Shown one piece after another: positions 33,887 to 42,691 of a stretch of 61,310 nt of DNA (positions are counted from its first letter, which is position 1; each line of letters begins with the position of its first letter). Under the pieces are notes generated by a model. The model saw nothing but the letters and a program-made list of their open reading frames with translations, ran no database searches and was not told where the DNA came from. A program made the position numbers and the translations under genes. This stretch comes from an uncultured Dialister sp. (GTDB lineage Bacteria > Bacillota > Negativicutes > Veillonellales > Dialisteraceae), in NCBI GenBank assembly GCA_934216155.1, contig CAKQBK010000005.1:1-61310 (forward strand), read 5' to 3'.

Positions 33887-34867
33887 TCAATACCCCCTGC
33901 TTACATTGGTACCACGAATCACTTCTACGCCAGATACACCGCCGGAATTTCCAGAAGAAATAGATACGGCCGGTGCCGGTGCTTGTGCACTAGGTTGTGG
34001 AGCCGGTGTATAGGCCGGTGCAGAGGGCGCTGGCGTCTGAGCTTTTGGCATAGGAATCACATAGTAAGAAACAGAATCGGACTCTGCCATTGTCGCTTCA
34101 TAGGGGCGAAGCAGGAGCTGCAGTTGTCCCACTTGCTGAGACGCTGCCAGTTTTGCCGCTTCGTAAGGAGTCAAAGCTACGGTCACCACGGCTGGTGTAC
34201 CTGCTGATGAAGCATCACCTGATGGTTTCGGCGCAGTATCCGGTATAGGTTTCCCATTTTCATCTTTCTTCACTTGCCGTGCTTGCTGCGGTGCCATACT
34301 GGTCTTATTGACAGCCAAAATCAGCACATCTTTCAAAATAGCACGGGAAGCAATGCGGTTTTCTCCATCTTTATCACTAATGAGAAGGATATCCACCTTA
34401 TCGCCAGGTTTTGCAAAACCAGCCACGCCGGTCACATCATTGACAGAGAAAGAAATGGCACGCATGCCTTTCGGAATGAGGCCATTGAAACCAGTCGCGC
34501 CAGACTGATTGAGCTTTCTGGTGGTAATCATATCGCCTGCCATGATAGCCACCGAAGCCGGCTTTCCTACCACTGCCGATTTATCGGTCAACGCTCCCTG
34601 AGGTACCAAGTTCTGTGGCACCACCGTTGCTTTGATCATATCGTCGGTGATGATGGTCCGGGGCTTGATATCTACGGACGCTTCAATGACCGGTACCAAA
34701 TCATTCACTGCCACTTCTTCTTTTTTCTCTTCTTTTCCCCCTAAGAGAGAAGAAAGTATGCTATAAATCATAATAAATACAATCACTGCCAGCAAGGTAC
34801 AGAGCAGTAAAATCTTCCGCGGAGACATTTTCTCCGCCGCTGCTGCTATTTTTTGAAATAGTTTCAA
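33887..34867 (-). CDS. cpaB: Tad pilus assembly protein CpaB/RcpC
   Basis: About 326 residues. A single membrane anchor lies near 15-37, followed by a periplasmic SAF-type domain (about 55-115, IEASVDIKPRTIITDDMI...GKPASVAIMAGDMITTRKL) and the RcpC family region with FSVNDVTGVAGFAKPGDKVDILL near 140-165. The C-terminal 60 residues are Pro/Ala-rich. CpaB interacts with peptidoglycan and the secretin. ATG 34900 has no ribosome site; TTG 34867 has GAGGGG six bases upstream and is preferred. It appears to be the first gene of the Tad operon and is coupled to cpaC. Confidence 0.9.
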   Translation of the reverse strand: MKLFQKIAAAAEKMSPRKILLLCTLLAVIVFIMIYSILSSLLGGKEEKKEEVAVNDLVPVIEASVDIKPRTIITDDMIKATVVPQNLVPQGALTDKSAVVGKPASVAIMAGDMITTRKLNQSGATGFNGLIPKGMRAISFSVNDVTGVAGFAKPGDKVDILLISDKDGENRIASRAILKDVLILAVNKTSMAPQQARQVKKDENGKPIPDTAPKPSGDASSAGTPAVVTVALTPYEAAKLAASQQVGQLQLLLRPYEATMAESDSVSYYVIPMPKAQTPAPSAPAYTPAPQPSAQAPAPAVSISSGNSGGVSGVEVIRGTNVSRGY

Positions 34868-35228
34868 TGAAATCCCCTCTCTTGTGATCTTGCGCAACAT
34901 TTTTAATCACAGATCCCTATGCACGTTGAAACAGCTGACTGTCACGCAGAAACCAACAATCAACTTCTTCCGTATTTTATAGTTATCTATGAATCTCGAT
35001 TCTTAATATATGTCCCTATTTTACCATACCCCTTTTTTCAATTCCATATATGTATTCCGTATTTTTATATATTCTAAGAGAATATTTTTAATGATTTTAT
35101 TATTGTTGTTGACTGTTTGATTTTCTCCACGCAAAAATGCGACGTACCACCTAAGATACGTCGCTATATGTATTTTCATTTCTATATCATTGCTGTTCAT
35201 TCCTTCCCTTTGCGCAAGATTTTTTATC
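34868..35228 (-). other. Upstream region of the Tad operon
   Basis: An A/T-rich region which should hold the tad promoter. A TATAAA-like box (ACTATAAAATA) near 34976-34986 has no convincing -35. The leader includes AAACAGCTGACTGTCA-type short inverted segments but no c-di-GMP riboswitch core that I can recognise. Confidence 0.35.
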
Positions 35229-35231
35229 ACT

Positions 35232-35512
35232 ATGAAACTGGATGTGTAGAAGAGATTTCGTCATCCTGAGCGTAGTCGAAGGACTCAACGCAATAGCGGT
35301 AAGGGCTTTCTGATTCAAATCATAACAGTAAGACAATCTTTTGAGCGAATAAGACGATCTTTTGAGCGAAGCAGGAAAAGCAGCTCTAGCGAGCTGCCAT
35401 GATATGTGTCATCTAGCCCTTTCCGCTGGTGCTGCGAGATTTCTCCACTCAGGGATCCAAATCTTTTTATATCTTCTCCATCTCGCACAAATATGACCGG
35501 TCGAAATGACGC
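35232..35512. repeat. GACCGGTC-ended element with altered left arm
   Basis: The right half (GAGATTTCTCCACTC to TGACCGGTCGAAATGACG) matches 17506-17792. The left half instead reads GATTTCGTCATCCTGAGCG and GTCGAAGGACTC, a different palindromic word, so one arm has been exchanged or has drifted. Confidence 0.7.
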
Positions 35513-35620
35513 GTAGACGCGTATGGCTAGAGCCACATCAGTTCCCTAATCCCTAGCCACTAATCCCGAATCCCATTCAAAATAAAATGCGACGCTAAGT
35601 AAGTTTACACCGCCATCTCG

Positions 35621-35867
35621 GCTCCCCTGTCGGGGGAGCTGCCGAAGGCTGAGGGGGCAGCTCTAGCGGTATACTTCACTAACGGTACGATAATCCGGTA
35701 TGGGACTAATACCATTTCTCACATCTCACTGCCTTTACAACACTACAAAAAGGCACAGCTCCCGCTTCGTTTTTGACTTCTATCTGGAGAAGCTATGGAA
35801 TCTGGCACCAGCACATTTCTCGGGATGGATACAAAAGGAAAGCGCCTTAATGGGCAGGCTAGGCGCC
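35621..35867. other. GC-rich element remnant and hairpin cluster
   Basis: CTCCCCTGTCGGGGGAG with GAGGGGGCAGCTC (35621-35670) belongs to the CTCCCCC family. From 35820 on, GGATGGATA...TATCCATCC encloses a GCGCCT/AGGCGC hairpin; on minus this follows the small frame ending at 35868 and could terminate it. Confidence 0.5.
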
Positions 35868-35993
35868 TTACTTATCCATCCTTGCAAGTTCTTCAGCAGA
35901 ACTTGCACAGTTCATGTCGAAAAATTTGGCTAAACTTCGTGCTACGGTGTCCAAGAGAGTCTCGTATAGCAAGTGCTTATAAAAAGCGGTCAC
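35868..35993 (-). CDS. Possible small protein, unrecognised
   Basis: A GTG-started frame of 41 codons reading TAFYKHLLYETLLDTV, ARSLAKFF and ending SAEELARMDK. The composition (amphipathic helices, one Cys) is protein-like and a GCGCCT hairpin with a T-rich tail follows the stop. The ribosome site is weak (TAGG). It may be a real small gene, a remnant of a longer one, or chance. I cannot name a family. Confidence 0.3.
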   Translation of the reverse strand: MTAFYKHLLYETLLDTVARSLAKFFDMNCASSAEELARMDK

Positions 35994-36013
35994 TATGCCT
36001 ATTTTGTTTTTTT

Positions 36014-36069
36014 GGTGACTCGTGACTAGATGATTTTTCCAATCACCAGTCACTAGTCTACCAGTCACC
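36014..36069. repeat. GTGACTC/ACCAGTC word hairpin
   Basis: GGTGACTCGTGACTAG and CACTAGTCTACCAGTCACC arms around TGATTTTTCCAATC. Beyond it, 36070-36375 contains the palindrome TTGTCATCCGGCCGGTCTGA and no gene I can support. Confidence 0.65.
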
Positions 36070-36375
36070 AATGTACCTGCTTGTCATCCGGCCGGTCTGA
36101 CAAGGGAAAGTAGAAATAAAACTTCGGATATCTACCGTCCCTTCTGCTCCTTCCCGTGCTCTTCTTCTCCATGGATTAAATTTAAAGAAGCCCACAGGTC
36201 GTTTCAAAAGTTTCGGTTCGCGAAGGAAGTCTTATTTTTCCTTTCCGATAAGTACTGTCGAAGGAAATATCTACTTTATACGTCTTGCAAAGTGTATTTC
36301 AATGTTTCCTTCTGGTAATAGAATCGGTAAAACTATCAGTTTTACACGTTTTTCCTAAAAATAATTTTGGAAAAT

Positions 36376-37680
36376 TCACTTCGTATCATATTCCTGCCAC
36401 TTGGTGATAAAATAGCAGCTCAAGGAAAAAATAAAAATAGTCAGATCCCGATAAGTAAACCAGAAATGTACATAGGAATGATTGGTAAACACCATATACC
36501 ATACAAAAGGCGAAAGAGCTATGATTCCCAATGCATTTTTTAATGCCACCTTTTCTTTTCCACTCTTTTTGGCCTTCAAGGACTTTTTTACTGTTTCAAT
36601 TATCAAAATAGTCAATAATAGCCAACTTATCGGATTTTGCAATATCACAAGTAAATTTAAAGAAATAGCTTCTTTTACAGAGCAGGATAACGCACCATCT
36701 AAAATAGCTTCCGTTACTCTTACAGAATCAGACATCCGATAAGCAATCTGCGTCATAGCTTGTTGAAAAGCATCCTGTCCAATAAAATACCATAACAGCA
36801 GCCATTTAGATAAAAACATTCCTCCATAGCCAAATCCCCATGCCAACCCGCTTCGTATCGCTAGAATTACACCACTCCATTTTTTCTGTAATTTTCCCTT
36901 CCGATCGAGCCATAGAAGAAATACTGTCATCGGAATCCCATACGATACCAGTGGATATGTTAAGAAATCAAAAAAGGCAGTTACAATTCCGATAGCCGTA
37001 AATGCATACATATATCTAACATTTTCTAATAATCCATCACCTTTATGTAAAAAAAATACACAAGAAAGCATCATAATATAGTACATAGAAGAATACTGGA
37101 GCGACATGGCTAAGGAAATCGGATTCAATAGTAAATAGGTAAATAAAAATGCCCACTGTACCTTTTTTCCTAACTTTTCGCCCATTAAAAGAAGCACATA
37201 AAATGCCAGCAAAAGCTGAACCATGCCATTCAACATACGAATTTGACCCATGGTCCCCAAAAAAAGTAGTGGCTTGAGGTATAGCAAATACCCATGCCAA
37301 TAACGGCCATAGTTGTATATGCTCCTCCCTTCTGTTTCTTGATTCAGCACCTTACTTACAATTGTCATTAAGTAGGGATCTGTATAGGTATATCCTGGAT
37401 TTTGTAGTGCATCTTCAAATACATTTCCTGTCCCTGGAAATATAGCTCTACGAAGCATGATAGAATCAGTACCATTATCCAACATTCCACTCATATTTCC
37501 GTCTGCCCAAGAAAATGGTTCTCCTTCTTTTTCAAAGACTTTAGCAGAGGCTTGTGCATTTTGAAATACACGCCCTTCGGCAGGTAAGACATATATAACA
37601 CATAAAAGAAGAAAACCTGTCCCGGCTGCCAATGCGACCATTCCTATCATTTTTGAGATAACTTTTAATTGATTGACCAT
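36376..37680 (-). CDS. Polytopic membrane protein, GT-C glycosyltransferase-like
   Basis: A 434-residue integral membrane protein with about ten hydrophobic segments (the first at 10-32). A long extracytoplasmic loop follows (about 35-130), containing acidic pairs and the RAIFPGTGN and YGRYWHGYLL segments. That topology (first helix, large loop with acidic residues, many helices) is like GT-C type lipid-linked-sugar transferases, but I see no defining motif. AGGAAA lies before ATG 37680. It is 18 bases downstream of another large membrane protein and probably cotranscribed with it. A role in envelope or pilin glycosylation is a guess from the position next to the Tad locus. Confidence 0.6.
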   Translation of the reverse strand: MVNQLKVISKMIGMVALAAGTGFLLLCVIYVLPAEGRVFQNAQASAKVFEKEGEPFSWADGNMSGMLDNGTDSIMLRRAIFPGTGNVFEDALQNPGYTYTDPYLMTIVSKVLNQETEGRSIYNYGRYWHGYLLYLKPLLFLGTMGQIRMLNGMVQLLLAFYVLLLMGEKLGKKVQWAFLFTYLLLNPISLAMSLQYSSMYYIMMLSCVFFLHKGDGLLENVRYMYAFTAIGIVTAFFDFLTYPLVSYGIPMTVFLLWLDRKGKLQKKWSGVILAIRSGLAWGFGYGGMFLSKWLLLWYFIGQDAFQQAMTQIAYRMSDSVRVTEAILDGALSCSVKEAISLNLLVILQNPISWLLLTILIIETVKKSLKAKKSGKEKVALKNALGIIALSPFVWYMVFTNHSYVHFWFTYRDLTIFIFSLSCYFITKWQEYDTK

Positions 37681-37698
37681 GCTATTTTTCCTATCTAT

Positions 37699-39093
37699 TT
37701 AACTAGCCGCTTTAGTTAGTTTCACACCTTTTAAATCGTAAAAGCGAGCAAATGCCACATTTCTCCAATTCCCTTCATTTTCAGAAAGCCCATAACCAAA
37801 TCGATGTAATCCAGTCAAATACGTCCATTGTAAAGAATCATTTGGTGGAGTTTGAGAAATAATCAATACTTCATTTTTTCCTTTATATTCTTCTACCAGT
37901 TGCAACACAGTTTCTTCATATTGGTATTGTTGTATGAACCACCACGTAGTCATGGAAAAAGTAAAGGCAAAATACACCATAGCCAATGCATAGTTAAATC
38001 TGATGAATCCTCTTAGTATATTGATTTTCCCTTTTCTTGCTACTTGTGCAGCTATAAACACGGCAGTAATAGCAAAAATGAGCCCCGGAAATAAGCTTCG
38101 ATTAGGGAACTCTGGTGAAAAGAGCATAATCAGATTGAAAAGACAACTATTCACAGCAAACCATAATAGAAAATTTTTGTATTTTCTCCATTTTTCTACC
38201 TTTCGCAAACCCCTTCTCTGCCGAAATGTTTTCCATAAATAGAACCAAAGCACCGCCTGTAATGATGTATTAAACCAAATGATTAGCCATTTCTTTTGAG
38301 TAAGTTGAAAGTTATGTAATGTCTCCCCGCTATCCACAATTCGCAAGAAATTTCCCGGTGCTAACATGAGGAGAACATAACCAATGGTAAGCCCCAGAAA
38401 ACCAGTCAGCATCCACAGTTTCCCGTTTCCTTTCCGATAAGCATGCAAAATGTAGAAGAATCCAAAAAGGCCAATCCAGCAAATGGTGTTCTCGTTTGAA
38501 TTTCCTGCCAATAGCCCCAAGGGAAACATGCCCCAATTAAGCCATTTCTTTTCTACCTGTTTCCCATCACTCATATAATGCCGAATATAAGGGAGTAAGA
38601 AAAGGAGTAAGCACACCATAGGAAAGAGATAGTTGCAAGAACCGTCTGTCCAGATAAAGACCCCTACGAAGTTGGCATGAAAGGCCCAGAGACAGAAAAA
38701 AATAAGAGCTGCTTCTTTGGCGGATAGGTCCAGGGTGATTTTCCCGCCCCGGGCAATCCATTGAATGCATAGAACCAGGAGTACGGTAGTTAAGGAAACC
38801 GCTACATTGAATACCATCCTTGGCATCCACAAAAAGAACATAGCCAACGCTTGGGCCACGATGCGTCCTCCCCAGGTCATGAAATAAGAATAGGTAGAAA
38901 CCGCAATGTCTGAAAAGCTACTGATCCGCCGTGCATTTTCAGAAAGAGGTTCATACATGGAGTGTCCTTCCCACATAAAGGAGTAAAGGTAATCATCACC
39001 AATAGAGCGATGGGTCAAACAATTTAGGATAAATATCACAGCAAATATGCCAAAGTAGGTAAGGTACAATTTCTTTTTCTCAGTAAGTTTCAT
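37699..39093 (-). CDS. DUF6056-like polytopic membrane protein
   Basis: A 464-residue membrane protein with about ten helices. After the first helix (12-25) it has THRSIGDDYLYSFMWEG near 28-44, an acidic pair in the first loop as in GT-C glycosyltransferases, then TWGGR near 73-78 and WTDGSCNYLFPM near 147. The WGGR...TDG..Y pattern is what I associate with DUF6056 and Gtr-type proteins. GAGGAG before ATG 39093. Likely substrate: a polyprenyl-linked sugar; acceptor unknown. Two such proteins in tandem between the pilus genes and the displaced prepilin peptidase hints at decoration of surface material. Confidence 0.65.
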   Translation of the reverse strand: MKLTEKKKLYLTYFGIFAVIFILNCLTHRSIGDDYLYSFMWEGHSMYEPLSENARRISSFSDIAVSTYSYFMTWGGRIVAQALAMFFLWMPRMVFNVAVSLTTVLLVLCIQWIARGGKITLDLSAKEAALIFFCLWAFHANFVGVFIWTDGSCNYLFPMVCLLLFLLPYIRHYMSDGKQVEKKWLNWGMFPLGLLAGNSNENTICWIGLFGFFYILHAYRKGNGKLWMLTGFLGLTIGYVLLMLAPGNFLRIVDSGETLHNFQLTQKKWLIIWFNTSLQAVLWFYLWKTFRQRRGLRKVEKWRKYKNFLLWFAVNSCLFNLIMLFSPEFPNRSLFPGLIFAITAVFIAAQVARKGKINILRGFIRFNYALAMVYFAFTFSMTTWWFIQQYQYEETVLQLVEEYKGKNEVLIISQTPPNDSLQWTYLTGLHRFGYGLSENEGNWRNVAFARFYDLKGVKLTKAAS

Positions 39094-39239
39094 AGCGACT
39101 CCTCATTTATCATTTCATTATGATACGATAAGTTTCATTGCATTTTATTATACGTTACCAGTGCCAAATTATAAAATCAGTATTCTCGATTTCTCTTTCT
39201 TTTTTTGCTATAATACGAATAGGAAAGGCGGGTGGTGCC

Positions 39240-40055
39240 ATGTATCGAATCAAGACTTGGGAAGAGTTGACCATTCAGGATAATTTCCTATTTCAAAAGG
39301 TCATGCAAAATAAGCGAATCTGTAAACATCTCATTGAGCTGATTCTCCAAATCAAAATCAAAGATATTTCTTTTCCTGAAACAGAAAAGGCCATGGGATC
39401 TCGCTATGACCGAAAAAGTATCCGTTTGGATGTCTACATGGAAGATGAAACCGGTCGTGTGTTTGATATAGAAATGCAATGTACCGACGGTCATGACGGT
39501 GCATTGGCAAAACGTACTCGCTATTATCAAGGGTCCATTGATATGGATTTGCTGGAAAAAGGACATATGTACGAAAAATTGAAGCCAACATTCATTATCT
39601 TTATCTGTACCTTTGACCCATTCCACCAAGGACTGCCCATGTATACCTTCCGAAATCGATGTATCGAACAAGAGGGTTTGGAACTAGGTGACCAGACCAC
39701 CAAATTATTTTTGAATTGTAAAGGAAATACAGATTCCATTGATCCCGATATTGCTGCTTTCTTGCGGTATGTAGATGGGAAAACTGCAGAAGGACCTTTT
39801 GTAAAACAGATTGATAATGAATTGATTCACGTGAAAAGACATGATGAAACGAGGCGAGAATATATGACATTAGCTATGGAAAGGGAACGGATGAAACGGC
39901 AAGTAGCTGCCGAAACCGCTGCTATAACCGCTACTACAACTGCTACCAATATTGCAAAAGCTATGCTTCATGATGGCTTGTCTATAGAATTTATTTCTTC
40001 TTATACCCATCTTCCTACCGAAAAACTAAAAAAGCTTCGTGAAGAGATACACTAA
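39240..40055 (+). CDS. Rpn-type PD-(D/E)XK nuclease family protein
   Basis: A 271-residue member of the Rpn / PDDEXK-family transposase-like group. The nuclease core has D.LFQKVM near 13-20, SIRLDVYMEDETGRVFDIEMQ near 61-82 with the D...E-x-Q active-site set, and KRTRYYQGSIDMDLL near 93-107. The Thr/Ala-rich segment near 225-240 leads to a helical C-terminus LPTEKLKKLREEI. E. coli Rpn proteins promote RecA-independent recombination and act in phage defence; the role here is inferred. The start at 39240 is chosen by family length. It is on plus against the local trend and is followed at once by a 214-bp inverted repeat. Confidence 0.8.
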   Translation: MYRIKTWEELTIQDNFLFQKVMQNKRICKHLIELILQIKIKDISFPETEKAMGSRYDRKSIRLDVYMEDETGRVFDIEMQCTDGHDGALAKRTRYYQGSIDMDLLEKGHMYEKLKPTFIIFICTFDPFHQGLPMYTFRNRCIEQEGLELGDQTTKLFLNCKGNTDSIDPDIAAFLRYVDGKTAEGPFVKQIDNELIHVKRHDETRREYMTLAMERERMKRQVAAETAAITATTTATNIAKAMLHDGLSIEFISSYTHLPTEKLKKLREEIH

Positions 40056-40111
40056 ATGAAACTTTTCCAACTATTGCAAAAGCTTTCATTTCATCATAAT
40101 CCCTCGTAGAA

Positions 40112-40325
40112 CAATGTTGTTAAGATACGCAAAACACGAGATGATTCCTACTGATACAAAGATTTCTCGAGACGCTAAGATTGCTCACGTTTCTTGAATA
40201 AGCTAATAATTGCTAGTGTTATCATCTCATTCGGGGAACCTGAGAAACTTAAGAACCCTGAGCAACCTGAGAAACTTTGCCTCAAAAGAAATCGCCCCTA
40301 TGTTTCGCTTAACTTAATAACCTTG
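40112..40325. repeat. Nested inverted repeat (AAGTTAAG/GAGAAACC family)
   Basis: AATGTTGTTAAGATACGCAAAAC opens; CGCTTAACTTAATAACCTTG closes, running into the prepilin peptidase C-terminal codons. Core: GAATAAGCTAATAATTGCTAGTGTTATC. Confidence 0.75.
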
Positions 40326-40967
40326 CCCATGAAGCAGAAAAAGTGCCACTGTGGTCAGTGCAAAATACGGACCATAGGCGAAGGCGCTTTTTCTTTTTTT
40401 CTTTTTCAAAAGAAGCAGAATGCCTGCCACTACACCACCAAAGACCATACCCAGGCAGACCACGGTGAGGAGCTGCTCCGTTCCTAGCCAGAGACCTAAA
40501 GCCGCCACCAGTTTCACATCTCCCCCACCTAACGCACCGCCGGAAAGCACCGCTAATAGGAAGAAAACGCCGCCCCCCGCCAAGACTGCGATACCGTGAT
40601 TGATGGCTGTTTCAGGAAATACCATGCACCAAATGACGCCCCCTAAGGCAAAGGGAATCATCATGTCATCAAAGAGACAATATTGTTCAAAGTCTGTCAT
40701 AGTCATCAGAAGTAACAATGCCGTAGCGTATAGAAGAAATAGGATGTCTGGCATGGACACATGGAGCGAAAGCCATAGACCACTTCCTGTGAACAAAATG
40801 CCCAAAAGAGATTTCCTATATTTCCTTCTTTTTTCAATGGCATCCGGAAAGGTAAGTATATCTTTTCTTTTTTCGTATAACCTATCAATCCACTGAGAGC
40901 CATAACGTACCAAAATAAAAGCTACCACTATAGTGAGGCAGATCAAGATATAAGATGTCATTGTCAT
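40314..40967 (-). CDS. tadV: Prepilin peptidase (A24, CpaA/TadV-type)
   Basis: This membrane aspartyl protease cleaves Flp and TadE prepilins. The 217-residue protein is the short form without the N-terminal methylase domain, as in Tad systems. Helices lie at about 5-22, 50-85, 100-150 and 160-205. The catalytic aspartates are in LMTMTDFEQYCLFDD (near 88-102) and GGALGGGDVKL (near 148-158). AAGGAG is seven bases before ATG 40967. It is 5.4 kb from the nearest Tad gene, separated by the two membrane proteins and the nuclease gene. Its last codons and stop belong to the adjoining repeat. Confidence 0.92.
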   Translation of the reverse strand: MTMTSYILICLTIVVAFILVRYGSQWIDRLYEKRKDILTFPDAIEKRRKYRKSLLGILFTGSGLWLSLHVSMPDILFLLYATALLLLMTMTDFEQYCLFDDMMIPFALGGVIWCMVFPETAINHGIAVLAGGGVFFLLAVLSGGALGGGDVKLVAALGLWLGTEQLLTVVCLGMVFGGVVAGILLLLKKKKRKSAFAYGPYFALTTVALFLLHGQGY

Positions 40968-41084
40968 TGTGTTCTCCTTATTATAGGTTATTAGTTGTTT
41001 GTTGTTGGTTGTTTGAACCCCAATTAACAACAATGAAAGTTCAATTTTCTTTCATTATACCCATATCACCAGAAAGTCACAAAT

Positions 41085-41123
41085 AAAAAACGTCGAGAAT
41101 CTTTTTCAACTCTCGACGTTTTT
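41085..41123 (-). terminator. Terminator of the ECF operon
   Basis: AAAAAACGTCGAGA and TCTCGACGTTTTT with a 12-base loop, about 70 bases past the ecfT stop on minus. Confidence 0.88.
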
Positions 41124-41192
41124 ATTTTAGTAGGATTCTCACCAGTAGTTATCGGTTAACTGTTAACTGCTAACCGTTAACTTCCAACCAAC

Positions 41193-41876
41193 TTACATCC
41201 CATATTTCACTCTACCAAAAATCACAGCCACGGTAATGAGGAAGGTCACAGCCATGATAAGGAAATCTTTTCCTTTCGGTGCCACACTTTCCATGAAGGT
41301 ACGCTGGGAGCCACCGAAGCCACGAAGTTCTAACGAAAGGGCCATCACTTCACTGCGGCCCAGGGAGCGAAGCATCAGTGGTCGAACGATGGACATGTAC
41401 CGTTTCACTTGTTTGAAGAAGTTGCCTTTCACCGCCAATCCGCGGCAAGCCTGGGCTTCTGCGACGGCTTTATTTTCTTCAATGAAGTCCGGAATGAATC
41501 GAAGTCCTGCGGTGAACATGAAGGCGTATTCATAGGGCACTTTCAGCTGCCGCACCATGGAGGCGGTCAGGTCCTGCAGTTTCACGGTCATCAACAGGTA
41601 GATGAAGATGATGGTCATGCCCAGCATACGAAGGGCTGCCACGATACATTCTTCTTGGCTGCCACCGCCGATGTATTCCACCAATCCCAGGAAGGCAGCA
41701 AAAATAACAAGCATCACCAGGGCTTTGATATTTTTCAAAAGTTCACTGGAGGCGGCCAAAATGAGCAGTTCCAGCAGGCAGAGGTAACCCAAACTTTCTG
41801 GTTTCTGCAGCACAATGGCCCATACAGCGGTCCCAAAGGTGAGCAGAATTTTTGTCAACGGCACTAGATTTCTCAT
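41193..41876 (-). CDS. ecfT: ECF transporter transmembrane protein EcfT
   Basis: The T-component of an energy-coupling-factor transporter. The 227-residue protein has hydrophobic segments near 10-60, 65-85 and 205-225 and the two coupling-helix signatures, here Q-A-C-R-G-L near 140 and L-E-L-R-G-F near 183, variants of the A-R-G motifs that contact the ATPases. ATG 41876 overlaps the upstream ATPase stop by four bases, which decides the start against 20 upstream codons. It is the last gene of the three-gene transporter operon. Confidence 0.9.
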   Translation of the reverse strand: MRNLVPLTKILLTFGTAVWAIVLQKPESLGYLCLLELLILAASSELLKNIKALVMLVIFAAFLGLVEYIGGGSQEECIVAALRMLGMTIIFIYLLMTVKLQDLTASMVRQLKVPYEYAFMFTAGLRFIPDFIEENKAVAEAQACRGLAVKGNFFKQVKRYMSIVRPLMLRSLGRSEVMALSLELRGFGGSQRTFMESVAPKGKDFLIMAVTFLITVAVIFGRVKYGM

Positions 41877-42691
41877 TCGATGACCCCTCCTTTCAGTTGG
41901 TACACCGCACGGCAAAAGGCATTCATATCTTTGCAATAGGGACTACCAGGAAGTTTTCTTCCCAGCAAAACTGACGGTGGATACGCCAGGCCCCAATCTT
42001 CAGGCCGGTTGGCGGCGGAGAATAATTCTTCCGGTTTCCCATCAAACGCCACTTGATGATTGGCAATGACGATGACGCGGTCACAATTTTTCGCTACGAT
42101 GTCCATATCATGGGTAACCAGAATGATGGTGATCCCTTTTTCTTTCAACTTTTCCATCAAGTCCATGAGGCGCTGTTTTTCTCTTCCATCTTGCCCGCTG
42201 GTGGGTTCGTCCAGTACCAGGTATTCTGTTTTCATAGCCAATGCCGATGCGATAGCCACTCGCTGCTGGTCGCCACGGGAGAGAATTCGTGGATACTGGT
42301 CCGCCAAGCCGGTGGTATCTGTATCTTTCATAGCCTGTTCCACCGCTTCATCCAGTTCTACGCCTCGCATGCCCTGCTGGTAAGGACCGAAAGCGATTTC
42401 TTCTCGCACGGTGGACATGAACATTTGCCGATCCGGCTGTTGAAATACGTAACCAATGAACCGACTTCTATCAGACGGTTCTTCTTTGGTCACATCGGTG
42501 CCATCATAGCGAACGGTCCCTTCGGTGGGCTTTTCCAGTCCAGTCAACAGGCGAGTCACCGTGGTTTTGCCGCTGCCATTACGTCCCGTCACAGCGATAC
42601 ATTCCCGTTTGTCAAAGGCCAAGGAAATATCATCTAGTACAATAGGCAGATTTTTTCCATAACGGAATGTGACATGAAATAATTCAAGCAT
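41873..42691 (-). CDS. ecfA: ECF transporter ATPase (EcfA-type)
   Basis: A 272-residue ABC ATPase. Walker A is TGRNGSGKTT near 37, the Q-loop FQQPDRQMF near 83, the signature LSRGDQQRVAIA near 136 (a variant of LSGGQ), Walker B YLVLDEPTSG near 158, and the switch His in THDMD near 192. The Q-loop and the C-terminal extension fit ECF ATPases. AGGAGG before ATG 42691 fixes the start, eight bases inside the end of the fused upstream gene. It would pair with the ATPase domain fused to the S-component. Confidence 0.92.
   Translation of the reverse strand: MLELFHVTFRYGKNLPIVLDDISLAFDKRECIAVTGRNGSGKTTVTRLLTGLEKPTEGTVRYDGTDVTKEEPSDRSRFIGYVFQQPDRQMFMSTVREEIAFGPYQQGMRGVELDEAVEQAMKDTDTTGLADQYPRILSRGDQQRVAIASALAMKTEYLVLDEPTSGQDGREKQRLMDLMEKLKEKGITIILVTHDMDIVAKNCDRVIVIANHQVAFDGKPEELFSAANRPEDWGLAYPPSVLLGRKLPGSPYCKDMNAFCRAVYQLKGGVIE

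Noticed and set aside
34868..35228. c-di-GMP riboswitch before the Tad operon
   Set aside because: I looked because an EAL protein is near, but no GEMM-I or GEMM-II core sequence can be read on minus.
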